64,000 bases of DNA from Virgibacillus proomii (GCF_018916875.1 NZ_JAHLNO010000001.1:1-64000); one strand, 5' to 3'; positions 18,377 to 27,427 are shown, counted from the first letter of the stretch. The notes: generated by a model not told the origin, from the sequence alone. Program-made: numbers and translations.

Positions 18377-19267
18377 ATGCGAATTGACGGAGTTTTTTCA
18401 GGTGGCGGGGTAAAGGCTTATGCCTTTATCGGAGTTATGAAGCGCATTGAGGAAAAAGGGTTGGCATTTGAGCGAGTAGCAGGAACCTCAGCAGGTGCGA
18501 TTATTGCTTCTTTACTTGCTGCACGCTACAGTTATCATGATATTCGCACATTAATGGAAGAGTTAGATCTAAAGAACCTTTTAGACCCTCCTGTAATTAC
18601 AAAATGGCTACCATTTACAAAATGGTTGTTCTTATATTTTCAGCTTGGCATAAATAAAGGGAACAAATTGGAAGAATGGATTGGTGAAAAGCTAGCTGTT
18701 AAACATATATATACATTTAAAGATATTCATCCTGGCTATTTAAAAGTAATAGTTAGTGATATTTCTTTGGGAAAGCTAGTAGTTATTCCAGACGATTTAG
18801 AACGAATTTATGGTATTCCACCTGAACATTTTCCTGTCGCTACAGCAATTCGGATGAGTGCAGGCTTCCCTTATTTTTTTATGCCTAAAAAGCTATCAGG
18901 TAAAAATAAAGCAAAAAGTCTTATGGTCGATGGCGGCTTGTTAAGTAACTTTCCATTATGGGTTTTTGGAGAAGACCATAATAAACGCAAGCGCCCGGTT
19001 TTAGGTGTCAAGTTAAGTGCAGCTTCTCTGCATTTAAAACCCCGAAAAATAAAAACAGCACTGGCTATGTTTCATGCTTTATTTTTAACGATGATAGAAG
19101 CTCATGATAGTAGATATGTATCTATGTCACAAGCAAACAATATCATTTTTATTCCAGTAGAAAATTTGGAAAGCACGGACTTTACTATTGATAATGATAT
19201 AAAGAACAAGTTAATTCAAGCAGGTTATGAACAGACAAGCAGATTTTTAAAGAGTTGGTCAAGATAA
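18377..19267 (+). CDS. yqhO: Patatin-like phospholipase family protein YqhO
   Basis: It encodes 296 residues. The oxyanion loop FSGGGVKAYAFIG lies near residue 8, the nucleophile elbow GTSAGA near 38, and the catalytic aspartate in MVDGGLLSNFPLW near 190. These make the Ser-Asp dyad of patatin-type lipases or acyl hydrolases. The substrate is unknown. ATG 18377 follows GAGGGGAAGG, and an in-frame ATG at 18359 lies before this site. It is in the same order as in B. subtilis, after mntR. Confidence 0.87.
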   Translation: MRIDGVFSGGGVKAYAFIGVMKRIEEKGLAFERVAGTSAGAIIASLLAARYSYHDIRTLMEELDLKNLLDPPVITKWLPFTKWLFLYFQLGINKGNKLEEWIGEKLAVKHIYTFKDIHPGYLKVIVSDISLGKLVVIPDDLERIYGIPPEHFPVATAIRMSAGFPYFFMPKKLSGKNKAKSLMVDGGLLSNFPLWVFGEDHNKRKRPVLGVKLSAASLHLKPRKIKTALAMFHALFLTMIEAHDSRYVSMSQANNIIFIPVENLESTDFTIDNDIKNKLIQAGYEQTSRFLKSWSR

Positions 19268-19308
19268 AAAAGGATCGTGCTTCAGAACGAAGCACGATCC
19301 CTTTTTTT
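19266..19308. terminator. Bidirectional terminator yqhO/yqhP
   Basis: GGATCGTGCT and AGCACGATCC pair with a short loop, an A-run on the left and eight Ts on the right. It overlaps the yqhP stop. Confidence 0.88.
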
Positions 19309-19662
19309 TGTTGATTTATTCCCATCAATAACACGTAAATGGGGGGCTCGTTTAAGTCGCTTTTTCCGTTGCTGAGAAATCGTTGAGTGACCCTTCGCAG
19401 CAGCCGGTTTATTGGATTGGTGACGTTGATACTTTGCCTTCGATTGCTTTACGGCTTGACGATACTTTTTCATTTCATTGGAACTATTTCGTTTTCGCAT
19501 AAACAGGAAATAAAAGGTGGAAAATAAAGCAACTCCAATTCCAATTGAAATGAAAATACTATTGATAAAGCTGACAGTATTGGTAAACAACTGTGATAAA
19601 AGACCGACTAGAGCTAAGCCAAGAATAATATACACTGGAATAGAAATAGATCTTCGTTTCAT
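19282..19662 (-). CDS. yqhP: SA1362/YqhP family membrane protein
   Basis: The protein has 126 residues: two N-terminal membrane helices (about 8-28 and 34-54) and a long, strongly basic tail rich in K, R, Q and S with RAPHLRVIDGNK near 107, the conserved ending of YqhP proteins. ATG 19662 has AAGGAGGAAC upstream. Its function is unknown. It converges with yqhO. Confidence 0.83.
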   Translation of the reverse strand: MKRRSISIPVYIILGLALVGLLSQLFTNTVSFINSIFISIGIGVALFSTFYFLFMRKRNSSNEMKKYRQAVKQSKAKYQRHQSNKPAAAKGHSTISQQRKKRLKRAPHLRVIDGNKSTKKRDRASF

Positions 19663-19757
19663 TATTGATGTTCCTCCTTATCAGGTTATGCACTATTTTA
19701 ATCATTTCTATTCATAGATTTAACAATTTGAATATTGATATAGAGACCTTTATGTGG

Positions 19758-20163
19758 ATGTTCAAAAAGTCCGGTAAAAAATAATGCATTGACCGTTTGA
19801 ATAAATAAAATTTTAGCGTTAAGACGATGCGAGTAAAAAAACTTTAATGTCCAACGTAATCTTGTAACTAGGTAATGTCCTTAAGCCAAAGGATTGGAGC
19901 TAGGTAAGTTTTCTTTATTATCGAGAAAATTATAAAATTTGCTCATAGCGGATAATTTTTGTATGACATTACTCCATATCCAGCGCATAGCCCTTCAAGA
20001 CCACTTCACTCTTGCTGAGATGCGATCAGATGCCTTTAGCATTTAGCGACCTGACTAAGGTGCTTGAGACTTTGTTCTTGGCTTGTGTCTTCCAGTTCTG
20101 TATCAAATTGTATACACTTCGCTACTCAAAACTTCGCATATCTATATAACTCTTTTTGAACAT
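19758..20163. repeat. Family F element with inverted ends
   Basis: ATGTTCAAAAAGTCCGG at the left and CTTTTTGAACAT at the right (20152-20163) are inverted copies, about 405 bp apart. No coding capacity is visible between them. The left end recurs at 25893 and, in part, at 33998. It could be a non-autonomous mobile element. Confidence 0.55.
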
Positions 20164-20212
20164 GTTCTTTATGTTAGTATTAACTTAATTAAGAAATTTA
20201 TTCCTTTTTTGT

Positions 20213-20305
20213 ACTATAGGAAAGTATAAAATTTTTTTATGGTTTATAGTATAAGAAAAACTATGGCTTTCACTAAAGACTTGGCGACAAGACAAGTTTT
20301 TCTAA
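20213..20305 (+). repeat. Family A repeat
   Basis: ACTATAGGAAAGTATAAAAT through TTTATAGTATAAGAAAAAC to the CTTGGCGACAAGACAAG stem and TTTTTCTAA. One mismatch (GACAAG for GCCAAG) weakens the last hairpin. With family F it fills the 19663-20471 gap. Confidence 0.85.
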
Positions 20306-20471
20306 TCTTTATTTTATTCGATAAACCATCAAAACGAATCGGTTATGCAATTGCGAATCTTTCATTACCTTTATTTTACTGCAATGCTGCATAAATAACT
20401 AGAGATAATCAACGAAATTTAATGGATTGGTACGTAAACAACTGGTCATACTAAACTTGGAGGTGTATAGC

Positions 20472-20990
20472 ATGGCAGAGCAAAAGAAACATTTGGAGCA
20501 GAATCAACATGAAACCCCAATGACAATTCTAGTTAGATCATTATTGACTGGTTTTATTGGCGGGGTCATCTGGAGCACCTTTGGTACGGTTCTGTATTAT
20601 TTTAATTTTTCCGAGGTCGCACCTAAATCTTTTATACTAAGTTCTTGGATTCAAGCAGAGTGGGTTGATACATGGTTAGGAAATGTGATAACTATTTTTA
20701 TTATTGGCTTACTCTCAGTTGGAACAGCGTTTATTTATTATGGACTATTTAAAAAAATTAACTCGATGTGGATAGGGGTTGTTTTTGGGATTCTTTTATG
20801 GAGTGTAATTTTTTACATCATGAATCCCATTTTTTCAACGGTACCACCACTAACTAAACTCCATACGGATACAATAGCATCTACAGTTTGTTTGTTTATC
20901 CTGTATGGTACATTTATTGGCTATTCAATTTCATATGATTATCATGATTTACAAGGTCAATCAAATAATCAGAAGACAGAAAAGGTATAG
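20472..20990 (+). CDS. yqhR: YqhR family membrane protein
   Basis: A 172-residue integral membrane protein with four hydrophobic segments (about 20-45, 73-95, 105-120 and 135-155) and a polar tail. It matches B. subtilis YqhR in size and position. ATG 20472 follows GGAGGTG, and a longer frame from 20427 lacks a site. Its function is unknown. In B. subtilis aroQ (yqhS) lies between yqhR and yqhT, but here only about 115 bp separates them and aroQ is missing. Confidence 0.8.
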   Translation: MAEQKKHLEQNQHETPMTILVRSLLTGFIGGVIWSTFGTVLYYFNFSEVAPKSFILSSWIQAEWVDTWLGNVITIFIIGLLSVGTAFIYYGLFKKINSMWIGVVFGILLWSVIFYIMNPIFSTVPPLTKLHTDTIASTVCLFILYGTFIGYSISYDYHDLQGQSNNQKTEKV

Positions 20991-21104
20991 ACATAAAATG
21001 CATGTGAAGTTATATTATTCAAATGGAACGCTTTATGATAAACTGTATACAGTCTTGTGTTCCTGTATCCATAACAAAGAAAACATAAGGAAAGGGATGA
21101 GGTA

Positions 21105-22166
21105 ATGAGCAAGCTGACAGAATTGCGGCAAATGTTTGAGGAGAAGAAGCTAGATGGTATCTTAGTATCTAGTCCCATTAATCGACGTTATATTACTGGA
21201 TTCACTGGTACTGCTGGGACCGCCATCATTAGCCGGACGGATGCTCGTTTTATAACAGATTTTCGCTATACGAAACAAGCAAATGAACAGATTAACGATT
21301 TTAAAGTAATTGAGTATCAGGATGGTCTAATCGAAGAAATCAAGAATCAACTAAGGGAAATGAATATTACTCATCTTGGATTTGAAAAAGAGCATGTTAC
21401 ATACCATCAATATGAACGGTTTCGCGATTCATTTGATGTTACACTTGTTCCTGTCAGTGGTATGTTAGAAGCATTACGGTTAATTAAAACAGACGATGAA
21501 TTAGCAATTATGAAACAAGCTGCTAAAATAGCAGATGATGCTTTTGAACATATCCAATCCTTTATTAAACCAGGTGTAAGAGAAATCGATATTTCAAATG
21601 AATTAGAATTTTTTATGCGTAAGCAAGGTGCCACTGCATCTAGTTTTGATACCATTGTAGCTTCTGGAGAACGATCTGCTTTACCACATGGTGTTGCCTC
21701 AAATAAAAAAATCCAAACGGGTGAACTAGTTACACTTGATTACGGAGCATTATATAAAGGCTATTGTTCTGATATTACTCGAACGGTAGCGGTTGGCGAA
21801 ATAAGTGAGCAATTACATTCGATTTACCATATTGTACTCGAGGCTCAATTACGCGGTGTAACTGCAATTAAGCCCGGTATTACCGGAAAAGAAGCAGATG
21901 CGGTAACAAGAGATTATATTACAGAACAAGGGTACGGTAAATATTTCGGTCATTCTACCGGCCATGGGCTTGGAATGGAAGTTCATGAAGCTCCTTCTCT
22001 ATCGTTTCGTTCAGATAAACTATTAGAACCAGGTATGGTAGTCACGGTAGAGCCGGGGATTTATATTCTTGAAGTTGGTGGTTGTAGGATTGAAGATGAT
22101 GTCGTAATTACTAAAACAGGTAATGAACGACTTACTCAAGCGCCAAAAGAATTAATTCATTTGTAA
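21105..22166 (+). CDS. yqhT: M24 family aminopeptidase (Xaa-Pro type) YqhT
   Basis: It encodes 353 residues: a creatinase-like N-terminal domain (about 1-120) and a pita-bread catalytic domain. The five metal ligands of M24 peptidases are apparent in TLDYGALYKGYCSDITRT (two aspartates), GHSTGHGLGMEVHE (histidine), VEPGIYI and GCRIEDDV (glutamates). It removes N-terminal residues before proline. It lies 12 nt upstream of efp, the conserved pairing in Bacilli; EF-P acts on proline stretches. Confidence 0.93.
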   Translation: MSKLTELRQMFEEKKLDGILVSSPINRRYITGFTGTAGTAIISRTDARFITDFRYTKQANEQINDFKVIEYQDGLIEEIKNQLREMNITHLGFEKEHVTYHQYERFRDSFDVTLVPVSGMLEALRLIKTDDELAIMKQAAKIADDAFEHIQSFIKPGVREIDISNELEFFMRKQGATASSFDTIVASGERSALPHGVASNKKIQTGELVTLDYGALYKGYCSDITRTVAVGEISEQLHSIYHIVLEAQLRGVTAIKPGITGKEADAVTRDYITEQGYGKYFGHSTGHGLGMEVHEAPSLSFRSDKLLEPGMVVTVEPGIYILEVGGCRIEDDVVITKTGNERLTQAPKELIHL

Positions 22167-22178
22167 TGGAGGCATAAT

Positions 22179-22742
22179 ATGATTTCAGTTAATGATTTTA
22201 AGACAGGATTAACCATTGAAGTAGATAATGATATCTGGCAAGTAATGGAATTTCAACATGTAAAACCAGGAAAAGGTGCAGCATTTGTCAGATCAAAGCT
22301 TAGAAATCTGCGTAACGGAAATATCCAAGAGAAAACTTTTCGTGCTGGGGAAAAAGTTGCTAAAGCACATATCGAAACGAAAAAAATGCAATATTTATAC
22401 GCTTCTGGTGATATACACGCATTTATGGATACAAATACTTATGAACAAATTGAGCTTTCCAGCAGTCAAATTGAACATGAATTGAAATTTATGAAAGAAA
22501 ATATGGAAGTATCGATTGTTATGTATGGGGGGGAAATTCTTGGTGTACAACTTCCAAATAACGTAGAATTAGAAGTTGTAGAAACAGAACCAGGTATTAA
22601 AGGGGATACTGCAAGTGGTGGATCAAAACCGGCTACATTAGAAACAGGGCACACCTTACAAGTTCCTTTCTTTATTAACCAAGGAGATATCATCGTAGTA
22701 AGTACTTCAGATGGAAAATATGTATCACGAGCTAATAAATAA
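22179..22742 (+). CDS. efp: Translation elongation factor P
   Basis: It has 187 residues and three beta-barrel domains. Domain I holds [22 protein letters not shown] near 23-44, where the tip lysine at about 32 is the usual modification site in Bacilli. Domain III ends with [22 protein letters not shown] enters the ribosomal E site and rescues stalling at polyproline. GGAGGCATAAT precedes the ATG, and it is coupled to yqhT. Confidence 0.97.
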   Translation: MISVNDFKTGLTIEVDNDIWQVMEFQHVKPGKGAAFVRSKLRNLRNGNIQEKTFRAGEKVAKAHIETKKMQYLYASGDIHAFMDTNTYEQIELSSSQIEHELKFMKENMEVSIVMYGGEILGVQLPNNVELEVVETEPGIKGDTASGGSKPATLETGHTLQVPFFINQGDIIVVSTSDGKYVSRANK

Positions 22743-22796
22743 AAAACAGTCCTAGGTACTGCGAGGCTGGGACATAAGCAAATACTAAATAGCAAA

Positions 22797-22832
22797 AACC
22801 GAACAATTCATTTATAATTGTTCGGTTTGTCT
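22797..22832. terminator. efp terminator-like hairpin
   Basis: AAACCGAACAATT and AATTGTTCGGTTT form a perfect 13-bp stem with a short A/T-rich loop, 55 nt after efp. Confidence 0.75.
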
Positions 22833-22836
22833 GTGT

Positions 22837-22927
22837 TTAGAAAAACTTGGCTTGTCGCCAAGTCTTTAGCGAAAGCCATAGTTTTTCTTATACTATAAAC
22901 CATAAAAATTTTATACTTTCTTATAGT
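22837..22927 (-). repeat. Family A repeat, reverse orientation
   Basis: On the plus strand it reads TTAGAAAAACTTGGCTTGTC to TATACTTTCTTATAGT, which is the reverse complement of the copies at 26076 and 32799. Confidence 0.87.
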
Positions 22928-22950
22928 GTAAAAAAATTCCTATCATCGCT

Positions 22951-23070
22951 ACGTCAAAATATTTCGCTTTCCGCGGGCACGGCCTCAGCTTCCTCGGAAA
23001 GCAAAGATCGCTTTCCTGCGGGATCTTCAGCTCGAGCTATTCCCGCAGGAGTCTACATATTTTGACTACG
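22951..23070. repeat. Family C GC-rich repeat
   Basis: GTCAAAATATTTCGCTTTCC to GTCTACATATTTTGAC, with inverted GTCAAAATAT/ATATTTTGAC ends and a GC-rich interior (CGCGGGCACGGCCTCAGC, CCTGCGGGATCTTCAGC). Its base composition differs sharply from the AT-rich surroundings. I recall similar intergenic units in halophilic Bacillaceae. Only one copy occurs in this window. Confidence 0.65.
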
Positions 23071-23181
23071 CTAAAAACTTGCGTAACACAAGGACGATTT
23101 ATTGTTCGTTTTTTAATCAGCTGTTTTAGTTTTGTCCCAGCCTCGTTTTTTGTTGCCTAGGAGATATAAATTTGTTCTTTA

Positions 23182-23365
23182 TCCCGCATGTAAGGTGCTG
23201 TAAGACTCCCACTTCAAGAGCCTGAGTTGGTACAAAAGGCTCTAAGTGGGAGAAAACGGCACCTAAATGCCCGATTCATTCAAGGGCCTTTAGATCATAC
23301 CCTTGTGGTACTAACATTCAGTAGGAGATGGAAGAAAACTCCTACTGAATAAAAGTTTCACTTTA
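23182..23365 (+). repeat. Family B repeat, full length
   Basis: TCCCGCATGTAAGGTGCTG to AAAGTTTCAC plus TTTA, with TTTA also at the left flank. It contains stem 1 (CTCCCACTT/AAGTGGGAG), the middle CCTTTAGATCATACCCTTGT and the right hairpin CATTCAGTAGGAG/CTCCTACTGAAT. Beyond it, 23366-23675 shows no gene. Confidence 0.88.
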
Positions 23366-23675
23366 TTCTTGTCCATTAAAAAGCAAAGCATAAAAATTTG
23401 CTTTAGAGGGTAGATTTTACGTCAAAAAAGTTTTAATTATAAGTTCTACGATTCAAGTCATCAGCACACACGCTAGAATCCTCAACCGTTAGTAGCTCTA
23501 CATGTAACACATCCCGTATATTCAATGATTTCCAGAAGAAAATAAAATCCACTTTATGCTTAGGTATAATAATACATATAGTTCAGAAGATTAACTAGCT
23601 ATATCGGAAACTTTCATATAATGATGATTATTGCATAGGTATGTGAGTAATAGAAAATTGCTAGTTTGATGTGAA

Positions 23676-23705
23676 GTCATATTTTGTCCTTCCCTGCATA
23701 CATTT
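23676..23705 (+). promoter_or_regulatory. Sigma-E type promoter of spoIIIA
   Basis: GTCATATTTT (-35) and CATACATTT (-10) are separated by 13 nt measured from ATATT to CATACA. Both fit the mother-cell sigma-E consensus. The predicted start point near 23713 would leave the ATG at 23717 almost leaderless, which supports the downstream start at 23747. Confidence 0.75.
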
Positions 23706-23746
23706 ACTATTAGATAATGCAAGAAAAAAGCGAGGGAAGAAAAGCG

Positions 23747-24667
23747 ATGAATGAGATCAGCAGGCTATTTCCAAATCAACTGCAAACAGAATTAGATAGA
23801 GCTCTTACTAATAGATGGGAACCTTTACAAGAAATTCGCTTACGTTTACAACAGCCGATCGAGCTTATTTTCAATCAGTCGCATGAACAATTAGTTCATT
23901 TAAAGCCGGACAAGCATGATTTTGTCCACATTATCCAGCAATTAAGTGATTATTCTTTATACCGCATGGAAGAAGAACTACGAGAAGGCTATATGACAAT
24001 TGAAGGTGGGCATAGAGTCGGCTTAGCTGGAAAGGTAAACACGTTAAATGGATCTGTGAAAGCTATCCAATATATCACCTTTTTAAATATTCGTATTGCT
24101 AAACAAAAAATCGGAGCTGCTAGAAAGTTAATGCCGTATTTATATAATAACGGTTATAAGAATACATTAATTATAGGGGCACCACAAACCGGAAAGACAA
24201 CGTTAATTCGTGATATAGCAAGGATAATTTCAACTGGTTCGAATCAAGTGTCGCCACTTAAAGTCGGAGTGATTGATGAACGTTCGGAAATTGCGGCTTC
24301 CATCAATGGTGTTCCTCAACATGATTTAGGGTCAAGAACAGATGTGATGGATGCCTGCCCTAAAGCCGAAGGAATGATGATGATGATTCGTTCCATGTCA
24401 CCAGAAGTACTGATTGTTGATGAAATTGGCGGCAATAAAGATGTGGAAGCATTATTAGAAGCACTACATGCTGGAGTCGTTGTCATCTGCACTGTACATG
24501 GTTATACACTAGATGAATTAAAGCGCAGACCAGCTATAAAGCGGTTGCTTTCACAAGGAATTTTTCAGCGCTTTGTTTTATTACATCATACATCAATACC
24601 TGGAAGTTCATATACGATTTATGATGAAAGCAAGAGAAATATGCTGCGACAAAAATCGGGGGTCTAA
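23747..24667 (+). CDS. spoIIIAA: Stage III sporulation protein AA (ATPase)
   Basis: A 306-residue secretion-type ATPase. Walker A is IIGAPQTGKTTLIRD near 142, and Walker B is VLIVDEIGGN near 222, with TVHG downstream. It is thought to power the SpoIIIA-SpoIIQ channel that links mother cell and forespore. The ATG at 23747 behind GAGGGAAG gives the family start MNEISRLFP. It opens the spoIIIA operon under a sigma-E type promoter. Confidence 0.95.
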   Translation: MNEISRLFPNQLQTELDRALTNRWEPLQEIRLRLQQPIELIFNQSHEQLVHLKPDKHDFVHIIQQLSDYSLYRMEEELREGYMTIEGGHRVGLAGKVNTLNGSVKAIQYITFLNIRIAKQKIGAARKLMPYLYNNGYKNTLIIGAPQTGKTTLIRDIARIISTGSNQVSPLKVGVIDERSEIAASINGVPQHDLGSRTDVMDACPKAEGMMMMIRSMSPEVLIVDEIGGNKDVEALLEALHAGVVVICTVHGYTLDELKRRPAIKRLLSQGIFQRFVLLHHTSIPGSSYTIYDESKRNMLRQKSGV

Positions 24668-24670
24668 TTC

Positions 24671-25183
24671 ATGGTTTGGTTAGGAGCGCTTATGTTAATT
24701 GCAACGACAACATGGATTGGGTTTGAGTGGAGCAGTCGCTTGGCCAATAGGCCGAAGCATATTAGACAAGTGAAAAATGCATTACAAATCTTAGAAGCAG
24801 AAATGATGTATAGTCAATTGCCATTACAGGAAGCTTTTCATGCCATTAAAAAACAAACACCATTTCCCATCCATGCATTTTTTGATCGTCTTTATAAAAA
24901 TATGCATCAAGAAAGTAAAGACTTTAAAGTCGTTTGGGGCAACAGTTTAGATGAATTAATGGATATTTCCTGTCTAGGAAAAAATGAAAAAGAAATTTTA
25001 CTGCAATTTGGACAAACACTAGGTCAGCATGATTTTAATCAGCAGCAAAAACATATTTATTTGGCTAGAAGTCATCTCGAACGTGAATTGGAAAATGCCA
25101 ATGATCAGTATGAAAAATATGGAAGAATGGCAAAAAGTCTAGGTGTGTTGTGCGGTTTATTTATCGTATTACTGCTTCTATAG
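24671..25183 (+). CDS. spoIIIAB: Stage III sporulation protein AB
   Basis: A 170-residue protein resembling GspF-type platform proteins, with an N-terminal membrane helix (about 2-18), a soluble helical domain starting RPKHIRQVKNALQILEAEM, and a C-terminal helix (LGVLCGLFIVLLLL). It belongs to the feeding-tube complex in the outer forespore membrane. It follows spoIIIAA by 3 nt. Confidence 0.94.
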   Translation: MVWLGALMLIATTTWIGFEWSSRLANRPKHIRQVKNALQILEAEMMYSQLPLQEAFHAIKKQTPFPIHAFFDRLYKNMHQESKDFKVVWGNSLDELMDISCLGKNEKEILLQFGQTLGQHDFNQQQKHIYLARSHLERELENANDQYEKYGRMAKSLGVLCGLFIVLLLL

Positions 25184-25202
25184 ATGAAAGGAGTTAACCC
25201 CA

Positions 25203-25409
25203 ATGTTAACAGACGCTACTATTTTATTTCAGATTGCTGGAATAGGTATTATTGTTGCATTAATCCATACGATTTTAAAACAAATGGGTAAGGAAGAAAT
25301 AGCACAATTTGCAACTTTGATCGGATTTATCATTGTCCTTGTATTAGTCATTGACGGTTTATCTGAACTATTTCAGCAGATAAAATCTGTATTTCTATTT
25401 CAAGGGTAA
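25203..25409 (+). CDS. spoIIIAC: Stage III sporulation protein AC
   Basis: It encodes 68 residues with two membrane helices (about 7-25 and 38-58) joined by a KQMGKEE loop, the standard SpoIIIAC pattern and length. It is a membrane component of the mother cell-forespore channel. A good GAAAGGAG site precedes the ATG. Confidence 0.93.
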   Translation: MLTDATILFQIAGIGIIVALIHTILKQMGKEEIAQFATLIGFIIVLVLVIDGLSELFQQIKSVFLFQG

Positions 25410-25414
25410 TTACG

Positions 25415-25807
25415 ATGGAGATTTTACAAATTGTAACATTGGGGATAGTTGCTACGTTGCTATTTCTTATTTTAAAAAATGTAAATCAAACCTTTGCTTT
25501 CTTCGTTATCTTGATTACGGGAATAATAATTTTCATATCTGTTATACAACAAATTAACAGTATTTTTCAATTGATTAAAACATTAGGTACAAAAGCGCAA
25601 GTAGATGGAATGTATTTGGAAACCATCTTAAAAATTATTGGAATTGCCTATATTACTGAGTTAGGGGCAAGTATTACAAAGGATGCGGGTCTTGCATCAG
25701 TAGCTAGCAAGATTGAATTAGCAGGTAAAATATTCATTTTGCTTCTAGCTATTCCAATTATTACGGCTGTGATTGAAGCTATTTTAAGGTTTATACCTGC
25801 AGCATAG
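25415..25807 (+). CDS. spoIIIAD: Stage III sporulation protein AD
   Basis: A 130-residue membrane protein with four helices and the family sequence MEILQIVTLGIVATLLFLIL at the start and TELGASITKDAGLASVASKI near 82. It is part of the SpoIIIA complex. Downstream, repeats separate it from spoIIIAE by 434 bp, although these genes are normally adjacent. Confidence 0.94.
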   Translation: MEILQIVTLGIVATLLFLILKNVNQTFAFFVILITGIIIFISVIQQINSIFQLIKTLGTKAQVDGMYLETILKIIGIAYITELGASITKDAGLASVASKIELAGKIFILLLAIPIITAVIEAILRFIPAA

Positions 25808-25889
25808 AGTGACAGATGTAAAGGAGACAATGGAGCTTATTATTATCATGATATTTCAACATAGTTCATTAACTTTAAGAAACTTATTT

Positions 25890-25990
25890 TTAAGAGGGTG
25901 TTCAAAAAGTCCGGAAAAATAAACCCATCACATTTCAGCATACGTTATACCGGAATAAATTTTAGCGCGGAAGTTAAAGTGACGGAAGCG
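25890..25990 (+). repeat. Family F end, between spoIIIAD and spoIIIAE
   Basis: GGGTGTTCAAAAAGTCCGG, then ACCGGAATAAATTTTAGCGC, which is shared with 19758-19830. No matching inverted right end is seen before the family A copy. Confidence 0.5.
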
Positions 25991-26075
25991 GCAATGTATA
26001 AGTGAACTACCAGTTACGTGTATACAAGATTTATTCATTAGCTTGTATTTGAAGTCTCAGTAAGCTTTTTGTTCC

Positions 26076-26166
26076 ACTATAGGAAAGTATAAAATTTTTA
26101 GGGTTTATAGTATAAGAAAAACTACAGCTTTCGCTAAAGACTTGGCGACAAGCCAAGTTTTTCTAA
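26076..26166 (+). repeat. Family A repeat inside the spoIIIA operon
   Basis: It is a full copy from ACTATAGGAAAGTATAAAAT to GCCAAGTTTTTCTAA. Its CTTGGCGACAAGCCAAG stem plus a short T-run could act as a weak terminator between spoIIIAD and spoIIIAE. It also serves as the intact reference for the split copy at 12138. Confidence 0.88.
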
Positions 26167-26241
26167 TCAGAAATCATGCTCTTTGAACAATAAACAATAC
26201 TTGATTTCTATGCTTATCCCGGAAAGGAGCTTTTATCGTGG

Positions 26242-27417
26242 ATGAAATATAAATTTACAATCACATTTATAATTTGTACATTATTCTTTTTCTTTCTGGG
26301 GCAAGAGCCGCTTGCAGCAAGTACTTCGGAAGATGACGTACAATCCAGTATATTAGATGAAATATCTTTAGAAGAAGTAGAAAAACACTGGAATAAGATT
26401 AGTAAAGAGTATGGTGGCTACATGCCTGAATTAGAAAAAACAAGTGTTTATGAGTTTATTAAGGAACAAGAATCATTTTCATTAAAACATACCCTTATTG
26501 GTTTTGTGCAATTTTTGTTCCATGAATTAATAATAAACGGTAAACTATTAGGATTGCTTCTAATGTTAACCTTATTCTCAGTTATCCTGCAGACAATGCA
26601 GCATGCATTTGAGGCAAGTACAGTAAGTAAAATTGCCTATTTTGTTGTCTACATCGTACTTATATTCTTAGCATTAAATAGTTTTTATTCTGCTGTAACC
26701 TATGCAAATAATGCAATAGACAGTATGAGCAGCTTTATGATTGCATTGTTACCACTCGTTCTTGGCTTAATGGCTTCATTTGGTAATGTTGTAACTGTAT
26801 CTTTTTTCCATCCGATCATCATTTTTCTGGTTAACTCTGGCGGTTTAATTGTTTCCGCTTTTGTTTTACCTTTATTATTTCTAGCTGCGTTATTGCTAAT
26901 AGTAAGTAGTCTAAATGAAAATTATCAAGTGACCCACTTAGCAAATTTGTTTAAAAATGTAGGATTAGGCATACTTGGTGTTTTTTTCACTATTTTTCTC
27001 AGTGTGATGTCCGTACAGGGAGCTGCCAGTGCTATTCAAGATGGTGTAGCGATGAAAACCGCTAAATTCATCACTGGCAATTTCATTCCAGTAGTCGGTC
27101 GAACAATGACGGATGCAGCAGATACTGTATTAAGCGCTTCTTTATTATTAAAAAACGCAGTAGGTATTGTTGGGGTAATTATCATATTATTTATTGCGCT
27201 TTTTCCTGCTTTAAAAATCTTTGCCATTGCGATCATTTATAAACTAGCAGCAGCAATATTACAACCGATTGGTGACGGGCCTGTCATTACAACATTAAAT
27301 ACGATTAGTAAATATATCGTCTTTATCCTAGCTTGCCTACTTGCCGTTTCCTTCATGTTTTTTTTAGCAATTGTCATCATTGTAGTAGCAAGTAATCTGA
27401 CACTGCTTTTACGATAG
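26242..27417 (+). CDS. spoIIIAE: Stage III sporulation protein AE
   Basis: It encodes 391 residues: a signal peptide (about 1-25, cleaved near ASTSE), a short extracellular part and about eight membrane helices from 85 onward. TAKFITGNFIPVVGRTMTDAAD near 273 is a family motif. It is the large polytopic subunit of the SpoIIIA channel. AAAGGAGC precedes the ATG, with a rather long spacing. Confidence 0.94.
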   Translation: MKYKFTITFIICTLFFFFLGQEPLAASTSEDDVQSSILDEISLEEVEKHWNKISKEYGGYMPELEKTSVYEFIKEQESFSLKHTLIGFVQFLFHELIINGKLLGLLLMLTLFSVILQTMQHAFEASTVSKIAYFVVYIVLIFLALNSFYSAVTYANNAIDSMSSFMIALLPLVLGLMASFGNVVTVSFFHPIIIFLVNSGGLIVSAFVLPLLFLAALLLIVSSLNENYQVTHLANLFKNVGLGILGVFFTIFLSVMSVQGAASAIQDGVAMKTAKFITGNFIPVVGRTMTDAADTVLSASLLLKNAVGIVGVIIILFIALFPALKIFAIAIIYKLAAAILQPIGDGPVITTLNTISKYIVFILACLLAVSFMFFLAIVIIVVASNLTLLLR

Positions 27418-27427
27418 GGTGATTAAC

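Larger units (their letters stand above)
22751..23161. repeat. Nested composite repeat after efp
   Basis: CCTAGG and GAGGCTGGGACA (22763) at the left are mirrored by TGTCCCAGCCTC (23133) and CCTAGG at the right, making about 400 bp with inverted ends. Inside are the efp terminator, a reverse family A copy and a family C element. Successive insertions into one site explain the arrangement best. Confidence 0.65.
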
